From: Streptomyces fradiae ATCC 10745 = DSM 40063
GTDB taxonomy: Bacteria > Actinomycetota > Actinomycetes > Streptomycetales > Streptomycetaceae
Assembly (NCBI RefSeq): GCF_008704425.1
Contig: NZ_CP023696.1
Span: 1,350,501-1,414,500, forward strand
Direction of reading: 5' to 3'
Length of the DNA stretch: 64,000 nucleotides
Below, piece by piece: positions 30,265 through 39,407 of this stretch. The notes beneath the pieces were generated by a model. The model saw only the letters and a program-made list of their open reading frames with translations, was not told the origin of the DNA and searched no databases. A program made the position numbers and the translations under genes. How positions within the stretch are numbered: the first letter of the stretch is position 1; every line of letters starts with the position of its first letter.

Positions 30265-30937
30265 CGACGGCAGCCGTGGTGATCGCGGCCGCCGCGTGCT
30301 GGCCGATCCAGCGGGCGTAGGCCGGGGGAATGCACTCGCGGATCCCGTCGCGGGTCATCCACAGCACGCCGAGGTCGTCGCGGGCGGCCTGGACGCCGGA
30401 GAAGTTCCCGACGTAGTGGGCCATCTCGCCGTCCTTGCGGGGGCGGCCCATCTTGGTGATGGGCTTGTCGTGGCGGGGGTGGTGGGGCTGGGCGAGGGTG
30501 AGGCCGCCACCGGTCTCGAACCACCTGTCGCGGTAGGTGTTGAGGCCGAACATGGCGCCGCACAGCACGATCGGGTTGATGAGGTGCGGGAGGGCGCCGG
30601 GGACGTTCTCGATGACGTAGGGCCGCCCGGTGGCCTGCATGGCCTGGCGGGTGGGGGCGATGAGCATGGGGTGGGTGCGGCCCTGGATGACCTGGCAGTC
30701 GGAGTAGCCCTGGCAGGGCGGGGATCCGGCGATGAGGTCGTACTCGTGGCCGTGGGTGCGGATGTACTCCACAGCGTCGCCCTGGATGAACGGGAAGGGG
30801 TAGCGGGGCTGGGGGTGGAGGTCGACGCCGGTGACGTCGAATCCGGCGAGGTGGTAGCCCATGGAGGCGCCGCCCTGGCAGCAGAACGCGTCGAGGACGC
30901 GGAGGCCGTTGGGGGCGCGGGGCGGGAGGGTGTGCAT
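30257..30937 (-). CDS. DNA cytosine-C5 methyltransferase
   Basis: A 226-residue enzyme with the C5 class motifs: motif I LDAFCCQGGASMGY (SAM binding), motif IV GSPPCQGYS with catalytic Cys75, motif VI YVIENVPG, and a motif VIII-like RDRWFE. It is shorter than bacterial Dcm-type enzymes (about 330-400) because the target-recognition region is small, a known property of phage-encoded solitary methylases. It may protect phage DNA from host restriction or act in early regulation. No restriction enzyme is encoded nearby. Confidence 0.87.
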   Translation of the reverse strand: MHTLPPRAPNGLRVLDAFCCQGGASMGYHLAGFDVTGVDLHPQPRYPFPFIQGDAVEYIRTHGHEYDLIAGSPPCQGYSDCQVIQGRTHPMLIAPTRQAMQATGRPYVIENVPGALPHLINPIVLCGAMFGLNTYRDRWFETGGGLTLAQPHHPRHDKPITKMGRPRKDGEMAHYVGNFSGVQAARDDLGVLWMTRDGIRECIPPAYARWIGQHAAAAITTAAVAA

Positions 30938-30962
30938 GGGGTGCTCCTGTCGGGTGGTCGGG

Positions 30963-31394
30963 TCAGGTGGGTTGTCCGGTGGTCAGCAGCCGGTCGATCG
31001 TGTGGGCGACCTCGGCCGGGTGGGTGGTGTCGGTGAGGGGCTGCGGGTGGGTGGTGTGGGTGCCGTCGGCGGTGAGGCCCCAGTCGATGCCGGCGGGGTG
31101 CCAGCTGATGAGGAGGTAGGGCTGGGTGTCGGCGTGGAGGGTGCGGCGCTGCTGGGGGGTGAGGTGGATGGTGATGCCGGTAGGACGGGTCGTGTGGATG
31201 GGGTGGCCGTGGTGGGCGATGGCGTCGGCGACGGCGCGCACCCACTCGTCGGGCATCTCGTCGGCGAGCAGCTGGGCGGGCGGGGCGTTCTCGGCGGCGC
31301 GGGCGCGGGCGCGGGCGTGGCGGGCGGCCATCTGGGTGTTGTGGGTGAGGGCGGCGCCGATCGCGTCGCCGATGTGCGCGTAGTGCTCGGGCAT
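30963..31394 (-). CDS. Phage early protein of unknown function
   Basis: A 143-residue protein from the ATG at 31394. The N-terminal half is helical (IGDAIGAALTHNTQMAARHA, RAVADAIAHHG) and the C-terminal half has strands (GITIHLTPQQRRTLHADTQP; YLLISWHPAGIDWGLT) ending in a helix (AEVAHTIDRLL). The C-terminal half could be a small regulatory domain. No known family. Confidence 0.6.
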   Translation of the reverse strand: MPEHYAHIGDAIGAALTHNTQMAARHARARARAAENAPPAQLLADEMPDEWVRAVADAIAHHGHPIHTTRPTGITIHLTPQQRRTLHADTQPYLLISWHPAGIDWGLTADGTHTTHPQPLTDTTHPAEVAHTIDRLLTTGQPT

Positions 31395-31416
31395 GGGCGG
31401 GGCTCCTGTCGGGTGG

Positions 31417-31932
31417 TCAGGCGGCGCGGCGGCGGAGGCTGGCGGCCTGCTCGTCGGCGGCCGTCGGAGCCTGGATACGGAGTGCGGCCAGGACGGCGTT
31501 GAGGACGGTGCCGGGGTCGGCGTCGGGGTTGCCGACCGTGCCCTCGATGGCGTGCCAGGCGGAGTCGTGCTCGTTGGGAGTGAGGGTGCGGGCGGGGCGG
31601 GCGGCGGCCTGGGTGGCCTGCTGGCGTGCGTCGTCGATCCACTGGTTGATGTCGGCGCCGGCCGGGCGGGCGATGTGCTGGTCGAGCCAGTCGACGCCGT
31701 CGGTGAGGTCGGGGCCCTCGCCGAACGGGCCCTCGTACCAGGTGGTGATGTCGGCGGCCTGCTGCGGGTCGACGGCGGCCAGGGCGTGCAGGAGACGCGT
31801 CGCGAGGCCGGTGACGGCGGCGGTCTGCATCTGCCAGCCCATGACGGCCGGGTCGGCCGGCAGCGGGGAGGCGGTCGCGCGGAGGTGCAGGCGGGCCAGG
31901 TCGGTGAGGAGGGACTGCGGGGTGGTGTCCAC
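31417..31932 (-). CDS. Helical phage protein of unknown function
   Basis: A 171-residue protein starting at a GTG (31932). It is almost all helix: LLTDLARLHLRATASPLPAD, AVTGLATRLLHALAAVDPQ, and LNAVLAALRIQAPTAADE. It contains WYEGPFGEGPDLTDGVDWL. No catalytic or metal motif. Confidence 0.58.
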   Translation of the reverse strand: MDTTPQSLLTDLARLHLRATASPLPADPAVMGWQMQTAAVTGLATRLLHALAAVDPQQAADITTWYEGPFGEGPDLTDGVDWLDQHIARPAGADINQWIDDARQQATQAAARPARTLTPNEHDSAWHAIEGTVGNPDADPGTVLNAVLAALRIQAPTAADEQAASLRRRAA

Positions 31933-31956
31933 GGTGGGCTCCTGTCGGGTGAGTGG

Positions 31957-32189
31957 TCAGGTAGTGGGCTGGCTGCCGCGGCAGGCCGGGCAGCGGAGGC
32001 CGGGGCTGGGGCCGCTGGGGGCGGTTCCACAGGGCCAGGCCCCGGGGCGGGCGATGTGGTAGCAAGGCGCCTCGACAGCCGACTGAGGCTGCTTCGGGAC
32101 AGTCGGGGTGATGCCGGCGGCGAGGAGCAGCAGGGCGGCGAGGTCGCCCTCCTCACGGGCGGCGGCAATGTCCTCGGGCGTCAGGTCCG

Positions 32190-32193
<4 letters not shown>
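31957..32193 (-). CDS. Small phage protein with C-terminal Cys cluster
   Basis: A 78-residue protein whose ATG at 32193 overlaps the helicase stop (ATGA). A helical acidic start (TPEDIAAAREEGDLAALLLL) is followed by CYHIARPGAWPCG and RCPACRGS, a putative zinc ribbon. Coupling with dnaB suggests a replication accessory role, not shown. Confidence 0.58.
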
Positions 32194-33559
<1,366 letters not shown>

Positions 33560-33563
<4 letters not shown>

Positions 33564-34180
33564 GCGGCGGCCCCCTTGCGGCGGTCATCGCCCTCGAGGA
33601 GGAGCACTCCGCCGCGGAACATCTCTCGCATGCGGGACTGGACGCGCTCGCCGACGATGGCCTCGGTCTCGCCGGGCAGCACGTCGCAGGTGATGAGCAC
33701 GGGCCGGCGGTTGATGTACCGCTCGTCGAAGATCTCGTAGAGGCGTTCCTGGGTCCAGCCGGACGGGGAGACGCGGGCCGCGGCAAGGTCGTCGATGTAC
33801 AGCAGGTCGGTGCGCTGGAGCTGGGCGGTGAGGGTGCGGCCGTCGTAGTCGTGGTTGTTGGGCTGGAGCGCGTCGAAGAGGCGGGTGGAGCGCCACGTCT
33901 GGATGGTGGGCTGGCGGCCGGTGTTGGCGATCCGGCGGTCGAGCCAGAGGCGGGTGGCCTGCCAGGCGGTGTGGGTCTTGCCAACACCGATGGCCCCGGT
34001 GAGGAACAGGTTCTGGGGGGCGTCGTCGGCCTGGGCGGCCCAGTGGGCGGCAAGGGGGTGGAGCGGGATGTCGTGCTGGTAGATCACCGGGGTGCGGCCG
34101 AGGTACGCGGCGACGGCGTCCTCGCGGCGTTCGCGGTAGACGGACTCGCGCGGGTCGGGCTGGTCAGAAGTTGAGGGCAC
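33560..34180 (-). CDS. DnaC-like helicase loader ATPase
   Basis: A 206-residue AAA+ ATPase. Walker A is GAIGVGKTH at 62-70 and Walker B LLYIDDL at 126-132, followed by a RFDERYINRRPVLITC-type sensor region. It resembles DnaC/IstB-type loaders that place DnaB on the origin. It overlaps the replication-initiator-like gene by 17 bases and dnaB by 4. Confidence 0.87.
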
Positions 34181-35033
34181 GCTGCTTCTCCTCTTCGGTC
34201 ATGTGGTTCAGGTCGCGGGGGGAGGTGCGGGGGCCGGGGGTGCGCTTGCGCTGTTCGGCGACGGCTTGGCGGCGGAGGGTGTCGTACTTCTGGCGGAGCT
34301 TGGCGGGGCTGAGGATGTGCGCCTGCCAGAAGTCGTTGGTGTGGGCCCAGTCGATGGCGGCGATGGCCTGGTCGGGGGTGACGCCGTCCTTGTCGAGCAG
34401 GAGCCGGATGTCGCTTCGCCACTTCTTGGTGATGGCGGGCTTCTTGCTGCCGCCCTTCTCGATCACGGCGGCGAGGTGCCGGCAGATGCGCTCGACATCC
34501 GTCCGGGGAGGGGCATCGTCGGACGCCGAAGGCTCCGACTCCTCTTCTTTCCCTGCTCCCTGCTCCCTGCTCCCTGCTCCCTGCTCAGGGCGGATGGTTT
34601 CCGGAGTCCTCTGGAAGTCCTCCGGAGGGTTTCCGGAGTCGTCCGGAGGATTGGGGTTCTGCTGGTCAGAGGGGGTCTCGGCGTCGCGGAGCACCTGTTC
34701 GGGCCTGGGGTAGCGCGGTTTACGCGGGTGACTGACCTTCTGGTGCTCAGACCAGTTGGTGATGGCCAGCAGAGCCTTTCCGGAGGCTTCATAGAAGGTG
34801 ACGAGGCGGTTCTCCTGAAGGCTCCGGAGATCCTCGCGAGTCCTCTGGAGGATGTCCGGAGCCTCTTCGAGGGGCCAGATTGCGGCCCGGATGAGGCGCG
34901 GGTCCGCCAGGCCCACGCCGTTGTCGTCGACGTAGGTCCACAGCCCGATGAAGGTGAGCCGAGCGGAGATCGGCAGGTCGGCGATCGTGAGCGAAGTGAA
35001 GAACTCCGGCTTGATCGAGCGGATGCGTGCCAT
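34164..35033 (-). CDS. Phage replication initiator / replisome-organiser-like protein
   Basis: A 289-residue protein starting MARIRSIKPEFFTSLTIADL, a common start of phage replisome organiser proteins with an N-terminal winged helix (residues 1-110, including RLTFIGLWTYVDDNG and ITNWSEHQKVSHPRKPRYP). A Pro/Glu-rich linker (containing the repeat below) precedes a helical C-terminal domain (RICRHLAAVIEKGG to LRQKYDTLRRQAVAEQRK), typical of helicase-loader binding regions. First of the replication trio. Confidence 0.8.
   Translation of the reverse strand: MARIRSIKPEFFTSLTIADLPISARLTFIGLWTYVDDNGVGLADPRLIRAAIWPLEEAPDILQRTREDLRSLQENRLVTFYEASGKALLAITNWSEHQKVSHPRKPRYPRPEQVLRDAETPSDQQNPNPPDDSGNPPEDFQRTPETIRPEQGAGSREQGAGKEEESEPSASDDAPPRTDVERICRHLAAVIEKGGSKKPAITKKWRSDIRLLLDKDGVTPDQAIAAIDWAHTNDFWQAHILSPAKLRQKYDTLRRQAVAEQRKRTPGPRTSPRDLNHMTEEEKQRALNF
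34551..34585. repeat. Five tandem copies of a 7-base unit inside the initiator gene
   Basis: CCCTGCT is repeated five times exactly on the plus strand. On the minus strand it encodes a Gly/Ser/Arg/Glu/Gln repeat (QGAGSREQGAG). Since 21 bases equals seven codons, gain or loss of three units keeps the frame, but other changes would shift it, so the tract is a potential phase-variable switch or linker-length variant. Confidence 0.85.
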
Positions 35034-35076
35034 GCGGCGGTCTTCTTCCTGATGGCGGTGGAGTCGGCGGGATGGT

Positions 35077-35142
35077 CTAGGTGGTGACGCAGGTCTGGAG
35101 GAGGTCGCAGCACGGGCCGGCGATGTCGGCGCGGATCTTCAT
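35077..35142 (-). CDS. Possible 21-residue peptide
   Basis: An ATG at 35142 overlaps the WhiB-like gene's stop (ATGA). The peptide MKIRADIAGPCCDLLQTCVT contains three Cys. The coupling is the only support. Confidence 0.22.
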   Translation of the reverse strand: MKIRADIAGPCCDLLQTCVTT

Positions 35143-35735
35143 GCGGCGGCCCGCCGTCCGTTGCCGCGCTCGGCCGCGTCCACGATGTGGTCGGGGGCCA
35201 CGCACCGTTCCTGGCCACAGGTTGTGCGGATGGTTCCTGCGGCGCGCCGTCCACGCGACAGGTGGAACGCCAACTGCCACGGGGTGTAGCGCTGCCCTTG
35301 GACGTGAACCGCCGTCTTCCGGATCGTCCACCGGACGTGTCCACCCTCGAGGGACTCGGTACGGCGCTCGAACGCCTCCCTCAGCGGGTCCCGGAACAGC
35401 ACCTCGTCCACCAGGTCCTCGAACGGGATGCGTTCGCGAAGCGACCGCATGTACAGGCTGTGCCGCTGCTTCGGGGTGCGCCCCGCGCGGACGCCGTGCC
35501 GGTTGCCGGTGCCGCGGCCCTGCTCGGTCTCCAGGGCGTCGAGGAGGCACATGGCCTTGACCGGGCAGGAGGCGCAGATGCCGCGTGCCAGCTCCAGATC
35601 GACGGCGTCGTTGTCGGGGAACATCGCGTTGGGGCGGGTGATGTCCGGCTTCGCGCAGACGGCGTGGTCACGCCAGGTGTCGCCGTGGCTGGTTGTGTCC
35701 GGGGCGTGGTGGTTGTGGACGATGTGGAGGGTCAC
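35139..35735 (-). CDS. WhiB-like protein with a C-terminal HNH-like zinc segment
   Basis: A 198-residue protein from a GTG at 35735 overlapping the previous stop (GTGA). The N-terminus has the four Wbl cysteines: Cys27, Cys54, Cys57 and Cys63 (C-x2-C-x5-C), expected to hold a 4Fe-4S cluster, and GVRAGRTP as the variant of the G[V/I]WGG turn. Residues 80-198 continue into an unusual tail ending with TTCGQERCVAPDHIVD, which resembles the CxxxxC...P.H end of HNH_3-type proteins. WhiB proteins are typically 80-120 residues, so the tail is added. Phage Wbl proteins can control superinfection or host development. Confidence 0.8.
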   Translation of the reverse strand: MTLHIVHNHHAPDTTSHGDTWRDHAVCAKPDITRPNAMFPDNDAVDLELARGICASCPVKAMCLLDALETEQGRGTGNRHGVRAGRTPKQRHSLYMRSLRERIPFEDLVDEVLFRDPLREAFERRTESLEGGHVRWTIRKTAVHVQGQRYTPWQLAFHLSRGRRAAGTIRTTCGQERCVAPDHIVDAAERGNGRRAAA

Positions 35736-36007
35736 GCGGCCCACCGCCGGTCGTAGTCGGTGCGGGCGGTCGCCTCGTTGGCGGCCTGGAGGGTGAGGAT
35801 CTGCGCGTCGAGGCTGGCGCGGGCCCGCTCGGCCAGGCGCAGGCGGCGGCGCAGGTCGGCGAGGGTGGCCTGCTCGGGCCGCTCGGCGGCCAGGGCGCGG
35901 GCGCGGTCCTGTTCGGCGGCGAGGAGCTTCTCCAGCTCGCGGATGCGGGCGGCCTGCCCGGCGATTCGGGTGCGGGCCTCGGCGAGGCGGCGGGCGAGGA
36001 GGCGCAT
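35732..36007 (-). CDS. Coiled-coil phage protein
   Basis: A 91-residue protein; the ATG at 36007 (GGAG upstream) is preferred to the TTG at 36019. It is one long helix (LAEARTRIAGQAARIRELEKL; LRRRLRLAERARASLDAQIL). It is coupled to the WhiB-like gene by GTGA overlap, so the two may be made together. Confidence 0.6.
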   Translation of the reverse strand: MRLLARRLAEARTRIAGQAARIRELEKLLAAEQDRARALAAERPEQATLADLRRRLRLAERARASLDAQILTLQAANEATARTDYDRRWAA

Positions 36008-36038
36008 GTCGGGCTCCAATCAGGTTGGGGAGGCGGGG

Positions 36039-36371
36039 TTAGGCGGCGGCCCTGCGGGCGGCGGCGGTGCCCTTCCAGGTGCGGACGCCGGAGTGGTGGG
36101 CGGTGGGGCGGGGGGAGCAGGCCCAGCCGGCGGTGCGGATGTAGCCCTCGTCCTTGAGGAGGGTCATGAGTCGCCCCCAGTGGTGGGCCGGGTCGGGCGG
36201 CTCGGGGAGCTTGTGCTGGTCGGCGATCTCGTAGGTGGTGAAGGTGCGGCCGGTCGCGGCGGCGGCGACGAAGGCGGGCCACACGGCGTCGATCCACGTC
36301 TCGTAGTCGTCGGAGCGGGTGCGGGGCGGGGTGGGGACGGTGCCGTCGAGGGCGGGCTGTATCGCGGCCAT
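36039..36371 (-). CDS. Phage protein, possible winged helix
   Basis: A 110-residue protein from the ATG at 36371. The middle contains FVAAAATGRTFTTYEIADQH and HWGRLMTLLKDEGYIRTAGW, a helix-turn-helix/wing pattern with GWA after the recognition helix. It could be a DNA-binding regulator. Ends ARRAAA. No further support. Confidence 0.55.
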   Translation of the reverse strand: MAAIQPALDGTVPTPPRTRSDDYETWIDAVWPAFVAAAATGRTFTTYEIADQHKLPEPPDPAHHWGRLMTLLKDEGYIRTAGWACSPRPTAHHSGVRTWKGTAAARRAAA

Positions 36372-36407
36372 GGGGATCGTCCTTCCGGTGTGCTGCACTG
36401 GGGTGGT

Positions 36408-36440
36408 GGGGCCGCCGCAGGTTCGGGCCGCGGCGGCCCC
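36408..36440 (-). terminator. Hairpin downstream of the RecA-like ATPase gene
   Basis: GGGGCCGCCGC pairs with GCGGCGGCCCC with a short loop, lying 8 bases past the 36448 stop. Candidate terminator or RNA-stabilising stem. Confidence 0.5.
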
Positions 36441-36447
36441 TGGGGCG

Positions 36448-37404
36448 CTACTGGGCGTTCTGCAGGGCGATGCCGCGGGCGCGGATGTAGTCGCCGAGAG
36501 TCGTGGCGGTGCCCGTCGAGGGGTCGAGGAGCGGGGTGGCCTGAAGGCCGCGGGAGTCGACCTCCGCGCGCAGGGCCCCCAGATGTTCGAAGGTGGCCGC
36601 GGGGTCGGTCGCACGGTCGATGTAGGTGGCCGGGTCGACACCGGCGGCGCCGTCGTTCAGCCAGTCCAGGAGCGTCGAGGCGATGGCCGCCCCATCGGGT
36701 CGCTCAACGGCCGCGCCATGCAGAGCGGGACAGCGGGACTTGATGACGGTGAGGCGGTTGTCGGTGTCCATCTGGGCGACGACGTCGAACTCGTACTCCA
36801 CGCCGCGGCGCTGCTCGGGCCGGGTGCCGATCCGCTTCGGCTCCAGCTGGCCGCGGTCGTTGCGCTCCAGCGACCATTCGGTGTGGGCGCGCATCGTCGC
36901 CACCACATGCCCGGGGTACGACAGGAGGGCGTCGACCATCGCGTTCTGGAGGGGGGTGCCCTCCTTCCAACCGGCGAAGGTGTTGCCGCCGAAGCCCTTC
37001 TTCGCCGCACGGTCGACCTGCTCGAGGGTTCCCTCGGTGCCGGACCAGAAGTGCGACAGCGAGTCGACGAGGACGGCCTCGTAGCCGGCATTCGCAGCGG
37101 CGGCGAGGGCGCCGATGAGGTTCTGCGGGTGGAAGGTGTGCAACTGCAGCGTGTCGAAGGTGACGCCGTTGATGCCGGCGTACTTGGATGCGGCGCCGCG
37201 CTCGGTGTCGATGACGGCGAACCTGGCGGCAAGACCGTTGGTGAGGCGAAGGCCGGTCCAGGTCTTGCCGCTGCCGGATACCCCCATGAGGGCGACGCGG
37301 GCCTTCGCCTTCTCGCGAGTGGCCGGCGCGAACGAGTAGTCCTGCTGGGCGGCGGTGGCGGTGGTCGGGCGCTGCTGGTTGAGGTGGTCGCTGATGCGGG
37401 GCAC
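36448..37404 (-). CDS. RecA-like AAA ATPase (Sak4-type recombinase, probable)
   Basis: A 318-residue ATPase starting at a GTG (37404). Walker A MGVSGSGKTWT is around residue 40, Walker B YEAVLVDSLSHFW around 110, and VVATMRAHTEW / KRIGTRPEQRRGVEYEFDVV follow as the conserved core of phage Sak4-like ATPases that aid strand annealing. It is paired with the YqaJ exonuclease gene, as in many phage recombination modules. Confidence 0.8.
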   Translation of the reverse strand: MPRISDHLNQQRPTTATAAQQDYSFAPATREKAKARVALMGVSGSGKTWTGLRLTNGLAARFAVIDTERGAASKYAGINGVTFDTLQLHTFHPQNLIGALAAAANAGYEAVLVDSLSHFWSGTEGTLEQVDRAAKKGFGGNTFAGWKEGTPLQNAMVDALLSYPGHVVATMRAHTEWSLERNDRGQLEPKRIGTRPEQRRGVEYEFDVVAQMDTDNRLTVIKSRCPALHGAAVERPDGAAIASTLLDWLNDGAAGVDPATYIDRATDPAATFEHLGALRAEVDSRGLQATPLLDPSTGTATTLGDYIRARGIALQNAQ

Positions 37405-37413
37405 GCGTGACTC

Positions 37414-38328
37414 CTATCGGGCGGGCTGGAGGGCGCGGGTCGAGCCGTCTTCGTGGGCGGTGCGGTAGGCGATGAGCCGGCCGAGGTGTCGGGCGTTGCG
37501 GCCGTTGCCGAGGGCGTCGAGGAGGAGGGCCTTGGCGTGGAGGTGCTCGGCTTCGGCGGCCTTGTACTGCTGGTGGGTGACCTCGTAGCGGGCGGCGATC
37601 GGTCCGGGGATCTCGACGTCGATGTCGTCGTAGCGGTCGGGCTGCCGGCGGATGGTCTGGTAGGTGGCGTCGCTGCTGTCGATGTCGGGCCGGTTGCCGT
37701 GGCGCACGTCGTCGAGGAACCGTTCGGCGGCTTCACGGAGGAGAGTCGCGTCGTCCTCGTCGTACTCGACGACGTACTCGCGGTAGTCCCAGCCGCCGAT
37801 GAGGACGGCGACGTGGCACACCTTGAGGCCGAGGGTGTCGAGCTGCCACTGGATCTGGCAGCGGTAGTGGAGGGGGATTTCGTCGCTGCCGGACGGGCCC
37901 CATTCCTCTCCGAACGGGGAGGTCTTGATCTCCAGGAGTTGCGGGAGTTCGCCGGGGGCGATCTGCCAGCCGGTGAGGGGGGTGAAGATGCGGTCGGGGG
38001 TGGCTCGCTGCCAGTGGCGGTCGATGTGCCGCCATGTGCCGGCGTCGACGGTTTCGGTGGTGTCGGCGTGCTCGTCGTTCCACTTCTGGGCGACGGCGTC
38101 CTCGAGCCGGTTGCCCCACTCCATGGCCGGGTTCGGCTGGAAGGGCGGGGTGGGCAGGCCGGCCTTCTTGTGCCAGAGGCTGAAACGGGACTGCCAGGGA
38201 GAAAGGCCGACAACGGCGGCGATCTCGGTGGCGGTGATGCACAGTCCGCCGCGGGCCTGCTCCCACTTGGGGCTGCCGGGGGTGTAGGTGCCGAGGAGGA
38301 CGCCGGTCGGTGTCTGGATGTCGTTCAC
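37414..38328 (-). CDS. YqaJ-family viral exonuclease (recombination)
   Basis: A 304-residue nuclease, GTG at 38328 overlapping the previous stop (GTGA). PD-(D/E)XK features include ITATEIAAVVGLSPWQSRFSLW, AMEWGNRLEDAVAQKW, ATPDRIF, and LLEIKTSPFGEEWG with the catalytic EIK, then QIQWQLDTLGLKVCHVAVL. This is the standard lambda-exo-like YqaJ arrangement. It supplies single strands for the neighbouring annealing ATPase. Confidence 0.87.
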   Translation of the reverse strand: MNDIQTPTGVLLGTYTPGSPKWEQARGGLCITATEIAAVVGLSPWQSRFSLWHKKAGLPTPPFQPNPAMEWGNRLEDAVAQKWNDEHADTTETVDAGTWRHIDRHWQRATPDRIFTPLTGWQIAPGELPQLLEIKTSPFGEEWGPSGSDEIPLHYRCQIQWQLDTLGLKVCHVAVLIGGWDYREYVVEYDEDDATLLREAAERFLDDVRHGNRPDIDSSDATYQTIRRQPDRYDDIDVEIPGPIAARYEVTHQQYKAAEAEHLHAKALLLDALGNGRNARHLGRLIAYRTAHEDGSTRALQPAR

Positions 38329-38579
38329 GCGGCGGCCTGCTCGTCGGCGATGCGGCGGAGCTTGTCGAGGCCGTTGAGGTCGTACTTGGCGAGGCGGACG
38401 GCGGCGGCCTCGGCGGGGTAGACGATGCCGAGGCGGAGGCTGTTGGTCTCGTCGGCGCGGGCGAGGAGGCCGATGAGGGCCTCGGTGAAGCTGCCGGGCC
38501 GGTGCCCGCCGTCGCGGCCGAAGGTCCACAGGACGTGGCGGGCGGTTTCGGGCGGGATGGTCACGTTCTGGTCGGGCAT
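38325..38579 (-). CDS. Phage early protein of unknown function
   Basis: An 84-residue protein from the ATG at 38579. It contains IPPETARHVLWTFGRDGG, SFTEALIGLLARADETN and LAKYDLNGLDKLRRIADEQ. Such a protein recurs next to YqaJ in Streptomyces phages (from memory). It might assist the nuclease. No motif. Confidence 0.62.
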   Translation of the reverse strand: MPDQNVTIPPETARHVLWTFGRDGGHRPGSFTEALIGLLARADETNSLRLGIVYPAEAAAVRLAKYDLNGLDKLRRIADEQAAA

Positions 38580-38657
38580 TTCGGCCTCCTTGAGGGTGTG
38601 CTGAGGGGAGCCCGCGGCGGGTGGTGTGTGGCGCGGGCTGGGTGAGGGGGGTGGAGT

Positions 38658-38697
38658 CCCGTCGGCCGGGGGCCGGTGTCATCCGCCGGCCGACGGG
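38658..38697 (-). terminator. Hairpin downstream of the 38,701 gene
   Basis: CCCGTCGGCCGG pairs with CCGGCCGACGGG across a loop. It begins four bases after the stop, fitting an intrinsic terminator or 3' stabiliser. Confidence 0.6.
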
Positions 38698-38700
38698 CGG

Positions 38701-38919
38701 TCAGACGACCTTGTAGAAGTCGATGCCGGGGTCGAGCGTGATCGGCTTGGCGACCATGGCGTGGAAGGACGCGGAGATCTCGGGCAGCTCGTGCGCGTCG
38801 ATCAGGTGGCCGATCATCTGGTCGACGGCCGTGTCGAGGGAGTCGGCCCGGAACGCGTGCCGGCACGTGTCCTTGGGGCAGCACAGGGCGAGCGTCACGA
38901 GGCGGGGACGGGTGGTCAT
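38701..38919 (-). CDS. Small zinc-finger-like phage protein
   Basis: A 72-residue protein, ATG at 38919. It has CCPKDTCRHAFRADS followed by IGHLIDAHELPEIS, a CxxxxC...H...H pattern like a C2H2-type finger (Cys, Cys, His, His). The tail contains DPGIDFYKVV. Possible nucleic-acid binder. Confidence 0.6.
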   Translation of the reverse strand: MTTRPRLVTLALCCPKDTCRHAFRADSLDTAVDQMIGHLIDAHELPEISASFHAMVAKPITLDPGIDFYKVV

Positions 38920-39161
38920 CGGGTGCCTCCGGCAGCGGGGACGGCCGCGATCCAGTACTGGGTCCACGAGTAGCGCCGCTTCCCCTCGGGGCGGTGCATC
39001 AGCCGCCACTCGTTCGGCCCGTGCTCCTCCCACCTCAGCTCGCCTCGGCCCACGTACCAGTCGGCTCGCCCCTCCGTGTCGGCCTTCGCGGCGTCGAGGG
39101 ACGCCGCTACCGAGAGCGGCTGGTGGCTGATGACGACGACGTAGTGCTGGCCGGTGTTCAC
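38916..39161 (-). CDS. Small phage protein of unknown function
   Basis: An 81-residue protein, GTG at 39161, its stop overlapping the next ATG (ATGA). It is beta-rich: QHYVVVISHQPLSVAASLD, ADWYVGRGELRWEEHGPNEW and SWTQYWIAAVPA. Trp/Tyr-rich strands. No function assigned. Confidence 0.58.
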   Translation of the reverse strand: MNTGQHYVVVISHQPLSVAASLDAAKADTEGRADWYVGRGELRWEEHGPNEWRLMHRPEGKRRYSWTQYWIAAVPAAGGTR

Positions 39162-39352
39162 GCGGTGGCTCCTTCGCGGGGCGGGCAGGCGGGGCAGCAG
39201 AAGCCGTCCGGGCGGCAGGCGCTGTCCGCGTCGAGGTCGAGGTACTGGTGGCGCTGCTCGGCGAGGGCGCCGTCCCGCAGCGTGAGGGCGCGCAGGTTCG
39301 CGGCCAGCCGGTCCAGCGGCACGTCCAGGCGGGCGATGTCGGCGGCGCTCAT
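39158..39352 (-). CDS. Small phage protein with Cys cluster
   Basis: A 64-residue protein, ATG at 39352. It starts MSAADIARLDVPLDRLAAN and ends with ACRPDGFCCPACPP, a likely zinc site. Its first 12 codons are nearly repeated at 39951-39995, indicating local duplication. Confidence 0.55.
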   Translation of the reverse strand: MSAADIARLDVPLDRLAANLRALTLRDGALAEQRHQYLDLDADSACRPDGFCCPACPPREGATA

Positions 39353-39360
39353 CGAGCACC
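39316..39360. repeat. 45-base repeat, copy 1 (43/45 identical to 39951-39995)
   Basis: Covers the start of the 39,158-39,352 gene (codons for MSAADIARLDVP). The second copy at 39951-39995 carries the same start but soon runs into another frame, so it is a gene-start remnant. A second pair, 39406-39432 and 39695-39721 (26 of 27 identical), lies between them. Confidence 0.88.
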
Positions 39361-39407
39361 CCCCTCGGGCTCGTCGGCCATGCGGCGGCCGGATCGGGTA
39401 GGCGCGG

